From: an uncultured Cellvibrio sp.
GTDB taxonomy: Bacteria > Pseudomonadota > Gammaproteobacteria > Pseudomonadales > Cellvibrionaceae
DNA: 11,683 nucleotides
Assembly (NCBI GenBank): GCA_946482345.1
Contig: CAMLRJ010000054.1
Location: 1 to 11,683, forward strand
Direction of reading: 5' to 3'
Below, piece after piece: positions 1-6,825 of the stretch. A program made the position numbers and the translations under genes. The notes under the pieces are model-generated. The model was not told the origin of the DNA. It searched no databases and worked only from the letters and a program-made list of their open reading frames with translations. Positions within the stretch are counted from its first letter, which is position 1. The number at the start of each line of letters is the position of its first letter.

Positions 1-3000
1 CGTCGTACTGGTGCTATAGGGTTTGATGGTAATAGTTGGAGTCTGGTTGATACGGAATACGACAAGCTTGGAAGGGTTCTTCATACCAGTGCCCCTTATT
101 TCCAGGGCTCCAGTGAACGCTACTGGACGTCACAATCCTATGACATATTGGGGCGAGTGACAGAAACACGTACGCCTTATAAAAGCAGTTATGTAACGAC
201 TGCAACGGCCTACAACAATCTAGAAGTTAAAATCACCAATCCCAAGGGTCAGATCCGCACAGAAAAACGTGATTTGGCTGGGCAAATTATTGAAGTGGTT
301 GATCCCAATTCCGGTTTGACCAAATTTGCTTACGACTCACGCGGCAATATGCGTGAAATGAAAGACCCCGCAGGTAATACCACAACAGTGACTTATGATT
401 TGCGTGATCGCAAGACTGGTATGACTGACCCTGACAAAGGCACTTATGTTTACCAATACAACAGCTTTGGTGATATCACTTGCCAAATGGATGGCAAGGG
501 GCAAATCAGTGTGCAACGTTATGACATAGCGGGTCGATTGTTCAGCCGTACAGACAGGATGGCAGGCGGTACTTGTGCGAACCCAACAGGCAGCATCGAT
601 AAATATTCACAGTGGACATATGACACAGCGACCAATGGTTGGGGCCAGTTAGCCAACACATTCGATAGCACCACAGTCGGTGGTTCAGCGCAGTATCAAC
701 AAAGTTTCAATTACGATTCTTTGGGGCGAGTATCCAGTACAACCACCACTATGCCCGGCCACAATAACGCTGTTGGCAGCCATTATGAAAAAGTTCTCTA
801 CGACCAATATGGCCGAGTGGATATCACTTTTGATGCTGCACGCATCAGCCAAACCTTTACCAGCAATGGTGTGAAAAATATTTATAACGCACAGGGTTAT
901 CTGGAATCAGTGAAGGATGCCTTCCTGACCAATGGCATTCAACGAACCTATTACAAAGTCAATAGCATGGACGCCCGCGGCAATGTAACCAGTGCAGAAT
1001 TTGGTAATGGCGTTACACAGGGTGCTGACTATTACCCCGAAAATGGTTTAACAAAAAGGTTAAGGGCTGATCGTACATTTGTTAATTTGCCGTTACAGTA
1101 TATTGATCTGGACTGGGATGAGCTGGGTAATTTGAATTGGCGAGAAGAAACTGGATCAGCAGGTGCTTCAGTTGGTCGCAACATCCATGAATCCTTCAGT
1201 TATGACAGTTTGAATCGTCTGAGAACCTGGGTGAGCTCAGGTGACCTGATTGCAAGTGAAACCGCCAATTACAACAATATCGACAACATTACCGATAAAA
1301 CCGGTGTGGGAAATTATTTGTACGGTAGCGCTTGTGGTACTGGTACCAATGCAGGCCCTCACGCACTTTGTCGTGCAGGGACTACCAATTACACCTACGA
1401 CAAAAACGGCAACATGCTGACGGATTCTTCCGGTAGAAACATGACCTACACCAGTTATGATTTGCCAAGCCAAATTAGTAAATCTGGTCACAAAACAGCA
1501 TTCAGTTATGGCCCGAGTCGAGCGCGTTACAAACGTATTGATACCTCATCAACAAATCAAATTACTACTACGCTTTATTTGGGTACCGTTGAAAAAGTTT
1601 ATTACTTTGATGGCACAATTGAATGGAAACGTAATATCGCTGGTGTGGGTTTAATTACTCAAAAAGTCAATTCAAGTGGTGTCTTACAAAGCGAAGCCCA
1701 ACGTTATTTGCTTAAAGATCATTTGGGCAGTTTGAGCTTGATCACTGATGAAATTGGTGCTGTAGAACAAAGTGACTATTTTGATCCATGGGGCAAATCA
1801 CGAAAAATAATTACTGATGCTGGAGTAAAAAAATGGATTGAAGACAACTCACATTTTATTATCGCCAATAAACCGATTACCACTCGTGGTTTCACTGGCC
1901 ACGAACAATTGGCTGAAGTAGGTTTGATCCATATGAATGGCCGTATTTATGACGGTACATTAGGGCGCTTTGTGCAAGCGGATCCGATTATTCAAGATCC
2001 ACTGCGTGTGCAGAGTTTGAATCGTTACAGCTATGTTTGGAATAACCCGTTGAATGCGACTGATCCCAGTGGGTTTGTCACAGTGCAGGAGTGTAGTGGG
2101 TGGTGCTTGAGCTTTAAGGCTGATGTCGGTGAGTCACTTTTGGGCATGATGTATGGGGGTTATGCGAAAACTCCCAAGACGCAAATAACTGTAGAGCATC
2201 TTGGTGTCGAGGGGGCTGCTCAAAATAGTTTTAGCTCAGGTTCAATAGCCTCACTTGCTTTGCCACTACCTGCTGTTCTGCCAAGTAGTAATGCTGTTGA
2301 TAATTCGCAGGCAAAGAAGACTGAGGCAGCGAAGGAGACTAAGCCGTTTCCAACCGGGGCGGCAGTGCGTAGAGCAGCGAGTTTAGTTTACGTGCCTGGA
2401 TCCGAATATGATCCATTGATGTATGCAATAGCAGACAGCATGGGAGTTGAAACTGATCGTGAAGGTTTGGAGAGCCTCGCAGAAGCTGATTCTCAAGCGT
2501 TGACGGAATATGCAGAGAAAACAGTGTGTAATGGATGCGCAGGGGGCAGTGTAAATGCTACAACAATTGTTGTGACTGCGATTTTGTTAGCAACTGGTGT
2601 GAAAGGAAAAAGTAAGAAAAAAAGTGATGAAAATAAAACGGATGAGAATAGGACGTCGGATATTACGAATGCAAGTGATACGGTTGATGTTCCAAATAGG
2701 AGATCTCAGAATGCCGATGACGTAACTGCTCCGAGTGAAAGAGCTGCGCGCAGGCAGGCCTTCAGAGAGAACAATGTTCCAACTTCTCAAGCTAATAACT
2801 TTACTAGGAAGAAAGTCTATGGGCCGAATGATAATTTAAAGGGACCAAATGGTGAACCGAGTGAGGTTATCAAAACTAGAGATGTGAATGGTAAGCCAGT
2901 CGAAATTATCCACCATAATAATGGGCACACTTTTACTGATACCAATACTTATGAGCGGCCTCATTACCACGGTCAATCAACTAACCATATAAGCTATTAA
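1..3000 (+). CDS. RHS/YD-repeat polymorphic toxin, C-terminal part (5' end outside window)
   Basis: The frame is open from the first base and ends at TAA 2998-3000, giving 999 visible residues; a TTG at 148 is not a real start because YD repeats (YDKLGRV, YDILGRV) already lie upstream of it. Many YD/RHS repeats follow (YDSRGNM, YDIAGRL, YDSLGRV, YDQYGRV). The RHS core runs from about DHLGS (visible residue 573) through GRFVQADP to NPLNATDPSGF (688-692), the usual self-cleavage border in this family. After it comes a 307-residue variable tip: low-complexity linker, a hydrophobic stretch (851-867, TTIVVTAILLATGV) followed by a lysine cluster, and a last domain from SERAARRQAF (912) to the end, with IIHHNNGH (969-976) and RPHYHG (986-991). 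That last domain resembles HNH/endonuclease VII-type toxin tips by eye; this is inference. RHS shells encapsulate a toxin delivered to rival cells. The tip is followed 4 nt later by a putative immunity gene. Confidence 0.93.
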   Translation, partial: RRTGAIGFDGNSWSLVDTEYDKLGRVLHTSAPYFQGSSERYWTSQSYDILGRVTETRTPYKSSYVTTATAYNNLEVKITNPKGQIRTEKRDLAGQIIEVVDPNSGLTKFAYDSRGNMREMKDPAGNTTTVTYDLRDRKTGMTDPDKGTYVYQYNSFGDITCQMDGKGQISVQRYDIAGRLFSRTDRMAGGTCANPTGSIDKYSQWTYDTATNGWGQLANTFDSTTVGGSAQYQQSFNYDSLGRVSSTTTTMPGHNNAVGSHYEKVLYDQYGRVDITFDAARISQTFTSNGVKNIYNAQGYLESVKDAFLTNGIQRTYYKVNSMDARGNVTSAEFGNGVTQGADYYPENGLTKRLRADRTFVNLPLQYIDLDWDELGNLNWREETGSAGASVGRNIHESFSYDSLNRLRTWVSSGDLIASETANYNNIDNITDKTGVGNYLYGSACGTGTNAGPHALCRAGTTNYTYDKNGNMLTDSSGRNMTYTSYDLPSQISKSGHKTAFSYGPSRARYKRIDTSSTNQITTTLYLGTVEKVYYFDGTIEWKRNIAGVGLITQKVNSSGVLQSEAQRYLLKDHLGSLSLITDEIGAVEQSDYFDPWGKSRKIITDAGVKKWIEDNSHFIIANKPITTRGFTGHEQLAEVGLIHMNGRIYDGTLGRFVQADPIIQDPLRVQSLNRYSYVWNNPLNATDPSGFVTVQECSGWCLSFKADVGESLLGMMYGGYAKTPKTQITVEHLGVEGAAQNSFSSGSIASLALPLPAVLPSSNAVDNSQAKKTEAAKETKPFPTGAAVRRAASLVYVPGSEYDPLMYAIADSMGVETDREGLESLAEADSQALTEYAEKTVCNGCAGGSVNATTIVVTAILLATGVKGKSKKKSDENKTDENRTSDITNASDTVDVPNRRSQNADDVTAPSERAARRQAFRENNVPTSQANNFTRKKVYGPNDNLKGPNGEPSEVIKTRDVNGKPVEIIHHNNGHTFTDTNTYERPHYHGQSTNHISY

Positions 3001-3004
3001 AATT

Positions 3005-3745
3005 ATGATTACGACGTATTTTGATAAAGGTTGTAAAGCATTAAATTCTTCGCAAGATCTAAAGATAGCGGATGATTGCTCGGCTCTTTGGTTTTGTGCT
3101 GAGAAAGGAACCGATTTGTCTCGATTCTTAAGGTTTATAGTTTCAACATTTAATTCTTTTGTAGGATTATTCTGGCTTGCATTCTCTGGTGGTGTTGGAA
3201 GCACCAAAATCCTTGAGTTGAAGAGATCCTTTGGGCATTGGTCAATTGTGAAGGGGGACGTTTTATCTAAACATGACTCGTTAGATGAAAACGGAGGCAA
3301 ATTGTACTCAGATATTGCTCAAATCGCAGATGGAGCCATTGATGCATTCGCTGCCATAATCAATCGCAATCTGTTTGGTATTGATAGCGCTATATTCTTT
3401 CTTCCTACTGGGACTCCTTTGCCGTCAAATGATATTGCTAAACCATTGAAGGATCTCTTGGTTAAACGAAATGCAATGGGTGTAATAGATGAAAAGCTAC
3501 TAAATCAAGGTTTGTTTGAGAAGTTTATAGCGGATGTTGTGGCTCTAGATGGTATTGCTACGGTTACGCTACGAGATTCAAATATGTGTACCATGGTAGT
3601 AGCTGTAGGTAATCAGTTTGTCTTGGGGCGAATTGCAAAGTCGATGGAAAGTAATTCTCAAGGTGGTGGTTGGCAGCATATAAATAGCGAAGCCGAATTT
3701 AGAAGCTTGTTAGATGTAGGGGTAAGTGTATCCGCTTTTAGCTAA
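3005..3745 (+). CDS. hypothetical protein, candidate immunity protein for the RHS toxin
   Basis: A 246-residue ORF with ATG 4 nt after the RHS stop codon. No clear Shine-Dalgarno is visible (the gap is AT-rich), so translational coupling to the RHS gene is likely. I do not recognise the family. It has a hydrophobic stretch near residues 42-63 (FLRFIVSTFNSFVGLFWLAFSG), which may be a buried helix or a single membrane segment, then a mixed alpha/beta-looking region with DSAIFFLPTGTPLPSND in the middle and TMVVAVGNQFVLGRI near the end. No signal peptide is evident. Position directly behind a toxin tip is the classic place for a cognate immunity gene, and its AT-rich composition matches the variable tip rather than the RHS shell. 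The function is inferred from context only; it could instead be an orphan gene. Confidence 0.75.
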   Translation: MITTYFDKGCKALNSSQDLKIADDCSALWFCAEKGTDLSRFLRFIVSTFNSFVGLFWLAFSGGVGSTKILELKRSFGHWSIVKGDVLSKHDSLDENGGKLYSDIAQIADGAIDAFAAIINRNLFGIDSAIFFLPTGTPLPSNDIAKPLKDLLVKRNAMGVIDEKLLNQGLFEKFIADVVALDGIATVTLRDSNMCTMVVAVGNQFVLGRIAKSMESNSQGGGWQHINSEAEFRSLLDVGVSVSAFS

Positions 3746-3749
3746 TTTA

Positions 3750-3763
3750 GATCAAGGGGTCAG
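3750..3763 (+). repeat. half of a RAYT-type palindrome, target site of the group II intron
   Basis: The 14 bases GATCAAGGGGTCAG between the immunity gene and the intron match the first 15 bases of the RAYT terminal repeat at 6751 (GATCAATGGGGTCAG) except for one missing T. The other half of the palindrome is absent because the intron begins here and its 3' exon has been lost. It supplies the presumed IBS2 (3750-3755) and IBS1 (3756-3763). Confidence 0.7.
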
Positions 3764-4785
3764 GTGCGCCGAGAGCAAAATAGATTGTGCGAAGCACAAT
3801 TAGATTTTGCGTAACTTTGCAAAAGATGGTGGAAGGCCCACCGCATTCGCTTTGCAGTAAGAGAATGCAAACCACTTCAAGCGGCATTGGTTAAGAGTCA
3901 TTGTCGTGAGCGTTGAAGAAAAGTCGAATTAAATTCGGCAGGTGAGACAAGAAGAGACGAACGCAAGTGAACCTTTGATGAAGCGTCGAGAATTGATTTA
4001 TCTGTTGTCGAAATTGAGGGAACCTGACCCTCCCCAAGAAAAAAGTCGAGTAGAAAGCTGCTTACTGACTCGATGGCAACCGGCGTATAGAGGGCGTGAA
4101 TTTTTGACAGGCTTTTGTGAGGAACTCGGGAAACTGTCGTGCTGATGTGAAGAGAGAAACCGAAAGCGGCAACCCCGTAAGGTGAGAGTATCGATGCAGC
4201 GCACAGTGACGGAATCGTTCGTAGTAGTGACGAAGTTGTTGTAATGACAATGGAGCGAAGGGGCGATGTTATTCAGCAGTAATTGAACCAACAACCGCAA
4301 GGTAGGATTCAACAATTAATGCACAGTTACAGTATATCGAAGCGGTTAGTGTATGACGCTTGGCTGAAAGTAAAAGCGAATCGTGGTGTTGCTGGTGCGG
4401 ACAATGTCAGCATTGAGTTGTTTGAAAATAATTTGCAGAATGAGTTGTATAAACTCTGGAATCGAATGAGTTCAGGCAGTTACATGGCGCCACCCGTTAA
4501 GCGAGTGGATATTGCGAAGTCGGATGGAAAAACGCGAGCACTGGGAATTCCCACAGTGGCAGATCGTGTTGCACAGATGGTGGTTAAGGTGTCGTTGGAG
4601 TCGGAATGGGATCACAAATTTCATTCATCATCCTACGGTTATCGACCCAAACGCAGTGCGCATCAAGCGGTGCAAGCGGCGAAAAGAAATTGCTGGAAAT
4701 ATACTTGGATAATTGATTTGGATATCAAAGGATTTTTCGATAATTTGAATCACGATCAATTACGAAAATTTGTTGCGCAAGCAAC
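3764..4785 (+). mobile_element. group II intron, 5' part only (truncated by IS66)
   Basis: The 5' boundary is the canonical GTGCG at 3764. About 520 nt of structured RNA precede the reverse transcriptase, including a perfect 7-bp hairpin at 3784-3800 (ATTGTGC/GCACAAT with GAA loop) and GGTGG/CCACC pairing near 3827-3841. Exon pairing can be read: CTGACCC at 4024-4030 is complementary to GGGTCAG at 3757-3763 (EBS1/IBS1, extended by one G-U), and TTGATT at 3993-3998 pairs with GATCAA at 3750-3755 (EBS2/IBS2, one G-U). Both sit about 230 and 261 nt into the intron, in the expected order. The element stops where an IS66 end begins at 4786, so domains V and VI and the rest of the RT are missing and it cannot self-splice. 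The intron class is not assigned. Confidence 0.85.
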
Positions 4786-4789
4786 GTAA
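4283..4789 (+). pseudogene. ltrA: group II intron reverse transcriptase/maturase, N-terminal fragment
   Basis: 168 residues of an intron-encoded protein usually about 400-600 residues long. A TAA immediately precedes the TTG at 4283; a downstream in-frame ATG at 4319 behind AGGTAGGA is an alternative start, although residues before it (NQQPQGR) look like the family N terminus. Recognisable blocks: ISKRLVYDAWLKVKANRG (18-35), DGKTRALGIPTVADRVAQ (81-98, RT-2), SYGYRPKRSAHQAV (117-130) and IIDLDIKGFFDNLNHDQL (143-160, RT-3 with the first catalytic Asp). The YADD motif, the X/maturase domain and any endonuclease domain are missing. The stop codon TAA (4787-4789) is supplied by the IS66 terminal repeat, which starts at 4786. 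The protein is therefore dead and the intron cannot move by itself. Confidence 0.9.
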
Positions 4790-4808
4790 GCGCCAAATAA
4801 ACCCCACC
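4782..4808 (+). repeat. IS66 terminal sequence, copy 1 (direct repeat with 5274-5300)
   Basis: These 27 bases match 5274-5300 with one substitution (A versus T inside CCAAATAAACC/CCAAATTAACC). Both include GTAAGCGCC, typical of IS66-family termini. The same orientation arises because one copy is the right end of a minus-oriented element and the other the left end of a plus-oriented one. Confidence 0.85.
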
Positions 4809-4816
4809 CTTGCCTT

Positions 4817-4834
4817 TGTAAGCCAAATCGCACA
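4817..4834 (+). promoter_or_regulatory. candidate GacA/UvrY activation box upstream of the CsrB-like RNA
   Basis: TGTAAG-CCAAAT-CGCACA matches the established GacA upstream activating sequence TGTAAG-N6-CTTACA at 10 of 12 defined positions, with a perfect left half. It lies roughly 65 bp before the inferred RNA start, closer than usual in pseudomonads. It supports control by a GacS/GacA-type two-component system; binding is inference. Confidence 0.5.
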
Positions 4835-4877
4835 GCAGATTCCGAAGTTTGCCACTGGCGCTGAAAATGTCCATCGC

Positions 4878-4883
4878 TAAAAT
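4878..4883 (+). promoter_or_regulatory. candidate -10 element of the CsrB-like RNA
   Basis: TAAAAT sits where a start near 4890 would require. No good -35 is found 16-18 bp upstream, as expected if an activator such as GacA is needed. Confidence 0.3.
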
Positions 4884-4889
4884 GACAAA

Positions 4890-5055
4890 CACAAGGACGG
4901 AAACCAAAACAGGATGTTCTGGTTAACGGAAAAACGTTTCAGGATGAAACGATGAAATGGATGTTGAACTGTAGGGATAAAGACAGGAGTCGATCATGTC
5001 ACGATGACATTGAACTGCAGGATGCGGGAGTTGGCAGGACGCGACTCCCTTTTTT
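4890..5055 (+). ncRNA. CsrB/RsmZ-type CsrA-sequestering small RNA
   Basis: About 166 nt with eleven GGA triplets, nearly all as A(N)GGA, the core of the CsrA/RsmA site. Three are AGGAT loops closed by stems: AACCAAAAC/GTTCTGGTT (4902-4910/4916-4924, one mismatch), CGTTTC/GAAACG (4935-4940/4946-4951) and CTGC/GCGG (5015-5018/5024-5027). CAGGATG at 4910-4916, 4940-4946 and 5018-5024 matches the high-affinity CsrA consensus (ACARGGAUGU). Other sites are AAGGAC (4893), ACGGAA (4926), ATGGATG (4957), AGGGAT (4973, loop of CTGT/ACAG) and AGGAGT (4985). A further hairpin, ATGTCA-CGA-TGACAT, lies at 4996-5010. A strong terminator ends the gene and has AGGAC in its loop. E. coli CsrB shows the same design. 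Such RNAs bind many CsrA dimers and relieve its repression. The start is estimated. The gene lies inside an IS66 remnant, converging on the tnpC 3' end; no csrA is in the window. Confidence 0.82.
5026..5055 (+). terminator. rho-independent terminator of the CsrB-like RNA
   Basis: Stem GGGAGTTG (5026-5033)/CGACTCCC (5042-5049), 8 bp with one G-U, loop GCAGGACG, then six T (5050-5055). The T run follows only in the plus direction. Confidence 0.88.
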
Positions 5056-5070
5056 CATTTTTTCTCTTTA

Positions 5071-5277
5071 TTATTTTTTTAAATCACAATTCCACGGCAA
5101 ACAGTTTTCAATATCGTCTACGGATTTTGCATTGGGTAAATCAGTAAAGATTTTCTTCAAATAAGCATAAGGCTCAAGACCGTTGGCTTTGGCTGTTTCA
5201 ATCAAACTGTATAAATTTGCACTGGATGTTGCGCCTTTTTGAGTGGCACTGAAGAGCCAGTTTTTTCTACCAACAAC
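5071..5277 (-). pseudogene. tnpC: IS66 transposase TnpC, C-terminal fragment
   Basis: 68 codons on the minus strand ending at the stop 5071-5073. The protein reads VVGRKNWLFS, then YSLIETAKANGLEPYAYLKK, and ends IENCLPWNCDLKK. RKNWLF followed by TAKANGLEPYAYL and a final LPW is the hallmark C terminus of IS66-family TnpC, a DDE transposase of about 500 residues. The 5' side is cut at 5277 by the left end of the second IS66 element, so more than 400 residues including the DDE core are missing. It converges with the CsrB-like RNA, whose terminator ends 15 bp from this stop. Confidence 0.92.
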
Positions 5278-5300
5278 GTAAGCGCCAAATTAACCCCACC
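5274..5300 (+). repeat. IS66 terminal sequence, copy 2 (left end of the second element)
   Basis: Second copy of the repeat at 4782-4808 (26/27 identical). GTAAGCG starts at 5278 and is followed after about 80 bp by tnpA, the normal left-end layout of IS66. The preceding bases CCAACAAC (5270-5277) belong to the interrupted tnpC and would be the 8-bp target duplication. Confidence 0.85.
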
Positions 5301-5359
5301 TAACAACCGCTCGTAAAATTGATTAACCTCAAGCCTCCCAATAAATACCGGAGGCTTCT

Positions 5360-5665
5360 ATGATTCGTCGCAACAAAGAACAATGGTTATCGCTGTTTCA
5401 ATCACAAATGCAAAGCGGTTTATCCGCCGCTGAATTTTGCAAACAACAAGGGCTGTGCGATAAATATTTCAGCCTGCGCAAACAACAATTGCTACCCTCA
5501 ACAGAATCCTTTGTTCGTGTGGTAAAGCCTTCGTCTTTAAAAAGTAAAATCGCTTTGCCTGACAATAAAATCGGTATGCAATGCCGGTTGGGTTCTTGCG
5601 TGTTGCACTTCGAGAGTGTGCCTGATGTCGTTTGGCTCTCGCAACTGCTCAAGGCGTTGTCATGA
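5360..5665 (+). CDS. tnpA: IS66-family accessory protein TnpA
   Basis: 101 residues, ATG 7 nt after a good GGAGG (5349-5353). The N terminus (RRNKEQWLSLFQSQMQSGLS, AAEFCKQQGLCDKYFSLRKQ) is the typical helix-turn-helix-like IS66 OrfA sequence, expected to bind DNA during transposition. The C-terminal part (CRLGSCVLHFESVPDVVWLS) also fits the family, and the length is normal, so the gene appears intact. Its stop overlaps the tnpB start by 4 nt (ATGA at 5662-5665), indicating coupled translation. Without a functional tnpC in this copy it is probably a passenger. Confidence 0.92.
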   Translation: MIRRNKEQWLSLFQSQMQSGLSAAEFCKQQGLCDKYFSLRKQQLLPSTESFVRVVKPSSLKSKIALPDNKIGMQCRLGSCVLHFESVPDVVWLSQLLKALS

Positions 5666-6012
5666 TTCGCTGGGAATCGGTTTCGGTTTATGTGCATCGC
5701 GACCCGGTGGATTTTCGCCAGTCGATCAATGGTTTGAGCATTCGCGTCAGTGAAGTGATGGAGTTGGATGTATTTTCCGGTTCCCTGTTTGTATTTGGCA
5801 ATCGCTCGCGCAACAAGATCAAGATTCTGTACTGGGATAAAACCGGGTTTGCCTTGTGGTACAAACGTCTGGAGAAGAACAAATTCAAATGGCCGAGTAA
5901 GGGGGATTCGGTTTTATCACTGACCGATGAACAGTTCGACTGGTTATTACGAGGATTGGATATTGAAAAACTAACCCCGCATACAGAATCTATTTTTACG
6001 AATTTATTTTAA
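5662..6012 (+). CDS. tnpB: IS66-family accessory protein TnpB
   Basis: 116 residues from the ATG that overlaps the tnpA stop; an upstream in-frame start near 5632 would add residues unlike the family. RDPVDFRQSINGLSIRV (near residue 13), FVFGNRSRNKIKILYWDKTG and FALWYKRLEKNKFKWP are the signature blocks of IS66 TnpB (IS66 Orf2-like). The length is typical and the frame intact. TnpB is required for IS66 transposition with TnpA and TnpC, but its exact biochemical role is not settled. A 52-nt AT-rich gap separates it from tnpC. Confidence 0.95.
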   Translation: MIRWESVSVYVHRDPVDFRQSINGLSIRVSEVMELDVFSGSLFVFGNRSRNKIKILYWDKTGFALWYKRLEKNKFKWPSKGDSVLSLTDEQFDWLLRGLDIEKLTPHTESIFTNLF

Positions 6013-6064
6013 TGAAAACCATTATTTTCTGTTGCATGAATTCTGTTTTTGGTAAAATCCATTT

Positions 6065-6775
6065 ATGCAAAATACCGATGACATTATTCAAGAAAATAAC
6101 AAGCTGAAAGAAATTATTTCAGAAAACAAAAAAGTCATCTCTGATAAAAACAACTACATCCAACGCCTCGAAGATTACATCCGTTCGTTAAACCAAAAAC
6201 AATTTGGCGCCTCCAGTGAAAAGCTGGAAGCCATTCAAGCCGATTTGTTTGTTGAGGCAGAAGTTGATGAAGACGCTTCTGTGAGTGCCGAGGTTGAACC
6301 AACTCAACAAGACCAAACCGTTAGGGTTACTGCACATCCACGCAAAAAACACCGTGAATCGATTCCAGCTGATCTGCCACGGACTGAAATTATTCATGAC
6401 CTACCGGAAGACCAGAAAGTCTGTCCGCATGATGGCACCCGGTTAAAACAAATCGGTTTTGAGTCACACGAACAGCTGGATGTGATTCCCGCTCAGATTC
6501 AAGTGTTACACCACAAGTGTTTGACCTATGCCTGCCCTTGTTGCCAAAGCCATATGACAACCGCTAAAAAACCGGTACAGCCGATTCCCAAAAGCATGGC
6601 ATCACCGGGTTTGTTGGCGAGTGTTACAGTACAAAAATATCAAGATGCATTACCGCTGTATCGCCAAACCGAAATCTTTAAACGTATTGGTGTTGAGTTG
6701 GATCGAACGACACTGGCTAATTGGATGGTGCGATGCGGGCAATTGATTCGGATCAATGGGGTCAGACTCCATTGA
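6065..6775 (+). pseudogene. tnpC: IS66 transposase TnpC, N-terminal fragment truncated by RAYT element
   Basis: About 228 native residues followed by a short tail (INGVRLH and stop) encoded by the RAYT left terminal repeat. It has the N-terminal coiled coil (QENNKLKEIISENKKVISDK), the KQFGASSEKLEAIQ motif, the zinc-binding region (VCPHDGTRL, YACPCC) and the start of the central domain (YQDALPLYRQTEIFKRIGVE, TLANWMVRCGQLI). The DDE catalytic residues of this transposase of about 500 residues lie downstream and are missing. No continuation is found after the RAYT element: the receptor gene starts 33 bp beyond it. Insertion was therefore accompanied or followed by deletion of the rest of the IS. 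Confidence 0.93.
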
Positions 6776-6781
6776 TTTTAA
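6751..6781 (+). repeat. RAYT element left terminal inverted repeat
   Basis: Perfect inverted match to 7523-7553 over 31 bases; contains GATCAATGGGGTCAG and folds on itself. It ends the tnpC reading frame with TGA at 6773-6775. Confidence 0.9.
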
Positions 6782-6825
6782 GTTTTAATGTTTTACCCTA
6801 AGCCATCTTAATCAAGGAGAGTTTT

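Larger units (their letters stand above)
4786..5277 (-). mobile_element. IS66-family remnant (right end plus tnpC 3' end), carrying a CsrB-like RNA gene
   Basis: Begins with the IS66-type terminal sequence GTAAGCGCCAAATAAACC at 4786, pointing inward (to the right), and ends where a second IS66 element starts at 5278. The only coding remnant is the C terminus of TnpC on the minus strand, whose 3' end faces the 4786 end, as expected for the right end of a minus-oriented IS66. About 285 bp separate the tnpC stop from the IS end; an RNA gene with a terminator fills most of this space. The 8 bases before the end (4778-4785, CAAGCAAC) would be one copy of the target duplication; the other copy is lost with the left half. 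Confidence 0.75.
5278..6750 (+). mobile_element. IS66-family element, left part (tnpA, tnpB, 5' of tnpC)
   Basis: Starts with GTAAGCGCCAAATTAACC at 5278 and carries the standard IS66 order tnpA-tnpB-tnpC on the plus strand. It ends abruptly at 6750, where the RAYT terminal repeat starts, so the DDE domain of tnpC and the right end are lost. It is inserted in the tnpC of an older, oppositely oriented IS66 remnant. Confidence 0.9.

Noticed and set aside
3998..4315. Open minus-strand frame of 105 codons across the intron
   Set aside because: It overlaps the structured ribozyme region, has no family resemblance, and intron RNA often leaves spurious frames.
4725..4907. Minus-strand frame of 60 codons crossing the IS66 end
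   Set aside because: It spans the junction of two mobile elements and has no recognisable protein motif.
4810..5060. Possible missing 3' domains (V/VI) of the group II intron
   Set aside because: No domain V-like hairpin found; the region is better explained by a CsrB-type RNA.
4952..5164. Plus-strand frame of 70 codons over the RNA gene and terminator
   Set aside because: It reads through an RNA with clear CsrB-type structure and a terminator, then antisense to tnpC; no ribosome binding site of note.
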